Below, in pieces: positions 59,702-64,000 of a DNA stretch of 64,000 nt; positions within the stretch are counted from its first letter, which is position 1; the number at the start of each line of letters is the position of its first letter. The position numbers were made by a program, and so were the translations under genes. The notes under the pieces were generated by a model, which saw only the letters and a list, made by a program, of their open reading frames with translations, did no database searches and was not told the origin of the DNA. This DNA comes from Clostridiales bacterium (GTDB lineage Bacteria > Bacteroidota > Bacteroidia > Bacteroidales > Muribaculaceae), in contig JAMPBP010000001.1 in the NCBI GenBank assembly GCA_023666645.1, positions 989,516 through 1,053,515 on the forward strand, in the 5' to 3' direction.

Positions 59702-59750
59702 AAATAGGAGATGACGAGATGTTGACCACAAACCCTCAGAAATGAACAAC

Positions 59751-59790
59751 GCCGCGGGTTCAAACTGTTGAAACTCGCGGCGCGTTTTTT
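59751..59790 (+). terminator. Terminator after the small ORF
   Basis: A 13-bp stem (59751-59763 with 59768-59781, one bulge) is followed by GCGTTTTTT. It closes the unit of repair enzyme, DUF4831 and small ORF. Confidence 0.8.
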
Positions 59791-59829
59791 AGAGCCTATT
59801 CCTTATCGAATGGGCTCTTATTGGCATTT

Positions 59830-60540
59830 CTATTTGTCCATGGATTTGATTTTTACGTTGATCGACCGGTTTTTGACTGTAGGTGGATTGCCTGTGTAGT
59901 ATACTGTGCCGGGGCCGGTTCCCTTGACGGTAACCTGCTCGGTGGCATGGCATCCGATGCTGCCGGTGCCGTTGATTGTGGCTGTCGCACGGTTTGAAAG
60001 CAACTGGTCGGCTTGTATGGCACCTACACCGGTGAGTGAGAAGTTGGATTTTGTGCAACGTCCGTCAATGGCCAACTGCCCGCTGCCGGTGAATATTTTG
60101 GCCGAGACTTCGTCGGCATATATGCCACGTATCGAAAGTCGTCCGTTTCCTTCGATTTTGGCTTTGAACTTGGGACCGGCGTTGACCGAGAATGCCCTTA
60201 CCGTCGAGTCTCCCATATTCTCGATGTTGGTGAGAAAATGTGAGTAAACTGTCACGGTGGGGAGATCGGTCGCGTTTTTATCCATTACGTCAACCTCGAT
60301 CGACAATTTCCCCTTGCCGTTGTTGGAGAAAATCACAGAGTTCACAAGTGCCGTCGGTGCGTCAAATACCGCCATGCCGGCCGAGTCGGAGTGTGACTTG
60401 TAGTCGATGTTTATGCCGTTGACGACACTGAGATGGGTGAAATCTCTTACATTGACAACGTGATGTTGTTTTGACTGAGCCATGGCTGGCAGTGTTGCAA
60501 ACATCATGGACAATATTGCGGTTGAAAAGAGGTGCTTCAT
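59830..60540 (-). CDS. DUF2807 ('head GIN') exported protein
   Basis: This gene encodes 236 residues with a signal peptide (MKHLFSTAILSMMFATLPAMAQ). The body is a right-handed beta-helix-like array of the DUF2807 family: VRDFTHLSVVNGINIDYKSH, KLSIEVD, AKIEGNGRLSIRGIYADEVSAKIFTGSGQLAIDG, LTGVGAIQADQLLSN and INGTGSIGCHATEQVTVKGTGPGTVYYTG. These proteins are common in Bacteroidota and are thought to be envelope or surface adhesion-like proteins, with no proven function. The last bases lie close to the plus-strand terminator at 59751. dusB is 72 bases upstream on the same strand. Confidence 0.88.
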   Translation of the reverse strand: MKHLFSTAILSMMFATLPAMAQSKQHHVVNVRDFTHLSVVNGINIDYKSHSDSAGMAVFDAPTALVNSVIFSNNGKGKLSIEVDVMDKNATDLPTVTVYSHFLTNIENMGDSTVRAFSVNAGPKFKAKIEGNGRLSIRGIYADEVSAKIFTGSGQLAIDGRCTKSNFSLTGVGAIQADQLLSNRATATINGTGSIGCHATEQVTVKGTGPGTVYYTGNPPTVKNRSINVKIKSMDK

Positions 60541-60612
60541 GTATATCTGTTAAATGTGATTATAATGTGATTGAGCGTCGATTGTCAGGCATAAACTGCA
60601 TGGAAGATGGGA

Positions 60613-61602
60613 TCATAGCGCTGGAATAATGTCGTTCTCTATGTGGTGGAGTATGCCGTCGAGCTTTTCAAAGGTATCGGCTTGCAACATCGCTATGCGT
60701 GTCTCTCTGAAGTTGGGTATTCCCTTGAACAGAGGGGAGGCGGCGAGGTGGCGGCGTATGTGGAGTATGCCTCGGTACTCGTCGATGCGCTGAATGCTCT
60801 CGTTGATTTGGCGTCTCAACAATGCAAACTTAGCAGCTATGGTCAACGGTTCGATTATGCAGCCATGGTTCATGACTTGTTTCATCTCGTTGAATATCCA
60901 AGGTTGCCCTATTGAGGCACGCCCCACCATGACAGCATCGACGCCCGATTTCTCAAATGCCTCGACAAGCTGTTGCCCCGTGGTGATGTCTCCGTTGCCT
61001 ATTATGGGAATTGTGACACGAGGGTTGTTCTTGACCCGCGCAATCATGTCCCAGTCGGCCTGTCCCGAGTATAGTTGGGAGCGTGTACGCCCATGTACTG
61101 TCAATGCCTGTATGCCGCAGTCCTGTAACTGCTCTGCGAGCTCTACAATGACGCGCGACTCGTGGTCCCACCCCAGGCGTGTCTTAACCGTTACGGGTAC
61201 TTTCACGGCGTCAACCACAGCGCGCGTGATTGCGAGCATGAGGGGAATGTCGCGCAACATGCCGGCTCCGGCTCCCTTGCCGGCAACTTTCTTTACCGGG
61301 CAGCCGAAGTTTATGTCAAGAATGTCGGGTTTGGCTTCCTCTGCAATGCGTGCCGCCGCGACCATGGAGTCGATGTCGCGGCCATATATCTGTATGGCCG
61401 CCGGCCGTTCGGCCGGGTTTATGATGAGTTTGCGTGTAGTCGACGCTATATTGCGTATGAGGGCATCGGCCGACACAAACTCGGTGTAGACCATGTCGGC
61501 ACCCTGCTCTCGGCATATGAGCCTGAAAGAGGCGTCGGTTACATCTTCCATCGGTGCGAGCATGACAGGGCGTTCACCCAAGTCGATATTCCCTATTTTC
61601 AT
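60613..61602 (-). CDS. dusB: tRNA-dihydrouridine synthase
   Basis: This gene encodes 329 residues from MKIGNIDLGERPVMLAPMEDV; the 12-residue upstream extension would begin inside the promoter at 61636. It is an FMN enzyme that reduces specific uridines of tRNA. Marks are APMEDVTDASFR, YTEFVSADALIR, the catalytic Cys in DINFGCPVKKVAGKGAGAGML, VKTRLGWD, LTVHGRTRSQLYSG, IPIIGNGDI and VMVGRASIGQPWIF. The length and GKGAGA favour the DusB class. Confidence 0.93.
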   Translation of the reverse strand: MKIGNIDLGERPVMLAPMEDVTDASFRLICREQGADMVYTEFVSADALIRNIASTTRKLIINPAERPAAIQIYGRDIDSMVAAARIAEEAKPDILDINFGCPVKKVAGKGAGAGMLRDIPLMLAITRAVVDAVKVPVTVKTRLGWDHESRVIVELAEQLQDCGIQALTVHGRTRSQLYSGQADWDMIARVKNNPRVTIPIIGNGDITTGQQLVEAFEKSGVDAVMVGRASIGQPWIFNEMKQVMNHGCIIEPLTIAAKFALLRRQINESIQRIDEYRGILHIRRHLAASPLFKGIPNFRETRIAMLQADTFEKLDGILHHIENDIIPAL

Positions 61603-61635
61603 TATTGAAGTGGTTTTGGATTTCGTTTCAGTATA

Positions 61636-61643
61636 CAAAATTA
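61636..61643 (-). promoter_or_regulatory. -7 box of the dusB promoter
   Basis: The minus strand carries TAATTTTG; transcription should start near 61630, about 27 bases before the ATG at 61602. Confidence 0.6.
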
Positions 61644-61725
61644 ATTATTTCAGTAATGATTTTAGACTGAAATGTTAAAATTTTGAGTTTATGGCCAACA
61701 AATAGGAAATTTTTCACTACAAAAA

Positions 61726-61758
61726 GTTGCCTTGACGAGCAAAAAAAGTGTACCTTTG
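61726..61758 (+). promoter_or_regulatory. Promoter of nagB
   Basis: GTTG (61726-61729), 21 bases, then TACCTTTG (61751-61758). The leader of about 103 bases shows no recognised riboswitch. Confidence 0.7.
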
Positions 61759-61867
61759 CCTCGTGTCTTGAATCAGGAAGTCATGACACGGCTTATCTGA
61801 AATTTTGAACCGTAACTTCTGTAACAGTAAGAGATTAGTAATAAAAACATAAAAAAGAAAACAAACA

Positions 61868-62677
61868 ATGAGACTGATAATTGAAAATGACTACGACCAG
61901 GTGTCACGCTGGGCCGCCAACTATGTAGCATCACGCATCAACGCATCCAATGCGACCCCTGAGCACCCATTCGTCCTGGGTTGTCCTACTGGAAGCTCGC
62001 CTCTGGGCATGTACCGCAATCTGATAGAGCTATACAAGGCCGGTAAGGTATCGTTCAAGAATGTGGTTACCTTCAACATGGACGAATATTGCAATTTGCC
62101 CCGCGAACACTCAGAGAGCTACTACAGCTTTATGTGGAATAATTTCTTCAGTCACATCGATATAAAGCGCGAGAATGTCAATATTCTCAATGGCAATGCT
62201 GAGGACCCCGAGGAGGAATGCCGTCAGTATGAAGCTAAGATAGCGTCGTATGGTGGCATCGACCTGTTCATGGGAGGTGTAGGCCCCGACGGTCATATCG
62301 CCTTCAATGAGCCCGGTTCATCGCTCACCAGCAAAACCCGCATGAAGACCCTCACAACCGATACCATCATTGCAAATTCACGTTTCTTCGACAATAATGT
62401 CGACCTTGTTCCCAAGACCGCACTCACCGTTGGAGTAGGCACAGTGATGGCAGCCCGCAGTGTCATGCTCATCGTCAATGGCCATAACAAGGCACGCGCG
62501 CTCAAACATGGAGTGGAGGGAGGCATAAGCCAGATGTGGACCATAAGCGCCCTTCAGATGCACCCCAAGGCAATCATCGTGGCCGACGAGGCAGCCTGTG
62601 GTGAACTCAAAGTCGACACTTATCGCTACTTCAAGGATATCGAGAAAAATAATCTCGACCCTGAGACACAGCTTTGA
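61868..62677 (+). CDS. nagB: Glucosamine-6-phosphate deaminase
   Basis: This gene encodes 269 residues, the normal length. It turns glucosamine 6-phosphate into fructose 6-phosphate and ammonia, letting amino sugars from mucin or peptidoglycan enter glycolysis. Marks are [16 protein letters not shown] (phosphate loop), [27 protein letters not shown] with the catalytic Asp and the His region, [22 protein letters not shown] with the catalytic Asp-His pair, and [26 protein letters not shown]. It has its own promoter; enolase follows with another. Confidence 0.96.
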   Translation: MRLIIENDYDQVSRWAANYVASRINASNATPEHPFVLGCPTGSSPLGMYRNLIELYKAGKVSFKNVVTFNMDEYCNLPREHSESYYSFMWNNFFSHIDIKRENVNILNGNAEDPEEECRQYEAKIASYGGIDLFMGGVGPDGHIAFNEPGSSLTSKTRMKTLTTDTIIANSRFFDNNVDLVPKTALTVGVGTVMAARSVMLIVNGHNKARALKHGVEGGISQMWTISALQMHPKAIIVADEAACGELKVDTYRYFKDIEKNNLDPETQL

Positions 62678-62721
62678 AAAAAATTAACCTGATAGAGTAT
62701 ACAACGCTATAATTTTTTTAG

Positions 62722-64000
<1,279 letters not shown>

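Overview
The window is chromosomal DNA of a Bacteroidales bacterium, most likely of the Muribaculaceae (S24-7) type. This rests on the many promoters of the Bacteroidota form (TTG or TTTG, then 19-21 bases, then TAnnTTTG), the near absence of Shine-Dalgarno sites, two TonB-dependent receptors, and families typical of the group (GH127, DUF4831, a DUF2807 'head GIN' protein, a four-subunit 2-oxoacid:ferredoxin oxidoreductase, IspG with the large insertion). No rRNA, tRNA or CRISPR array was seen. The assignment below family level is an inference.

Layout. 1-2.7 kb: the end of a large, highly expressed-looking surface protein and a lipoprotein. 3-5 kb: a TonB-dependent receptor. 5.0-6.2 kb: an AT-rich insert holding a glycine-zipper peptide gene and a membrane-protein gene, sitting inside a broken IS5-type transposase and bounded by a perfect 40-bp direct repeat. 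6.4-11.1 kb: metY, a DEAD-box helicase, an SGNH hydrolase and an aldo/keto reductase. 11.2-15.9 kb (minus): an apparent operon of two rhomboid proteases, an endonuclease/exonuclease/phosphatase-fold protein, a double FdtA-like sugar isomerase and a DegT aminotransferase. 16.1-23.5 kb (minus): an apparent four-gene operon of an AIM6-like phosphodiesterase lipoprotein, a GH127 glycosidase, a beta-propeller protein and a 1110-residue DUF4062/STAND-like protein with a ruined P-loop. 23.7-25.5 kb: thiol peroxidase and a thioredoxin-fold protein without CxxC. 25.7-33.8 kb: korDABC, an MsbA-type ABC exporter, purE, ispG and an M16 peptidase, possibly one long transcription unit. 34-37 kb: an RluB-type pseudouridine synthase with a long QQGGYNN repeat tail, and asnS.

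37.2-49.4 kb is an AT-rich surface-polysaccharide island: an acyltransferase and the remnant of a second one, an LtaS-like phosphoglycerol transferase, Wza-like, Wzc-like (its kinase site degenerate), Wzy-like and Wzx genes on the plus strand, then three family-2 glycosyltransferases on the minus strand. Together these could polymerise, flip and export a polysaccharide, but no initiating sugar-phosphate transferase is in the window.

49.6-64 kb is mostly housekeeping: folB, an OmpA-type protein, a second TonB-dependent receptor, murI and rpoN (4-bp overlap), a PAP2 phosphatase, the NAD(P)HX repair fusion protein, DUF4831, a tiny ORF, DUF2807, dusB, nagB and the first 388 codons of enolase.

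The parts most worth following up are the cassette in the broken transposase (5.0-6.2 kb), the DUF4062/STAND-like operon (16-23.5 kb), and two distant hairpins that share a core with a compensatory base change (2.88 and 9.97 kb).
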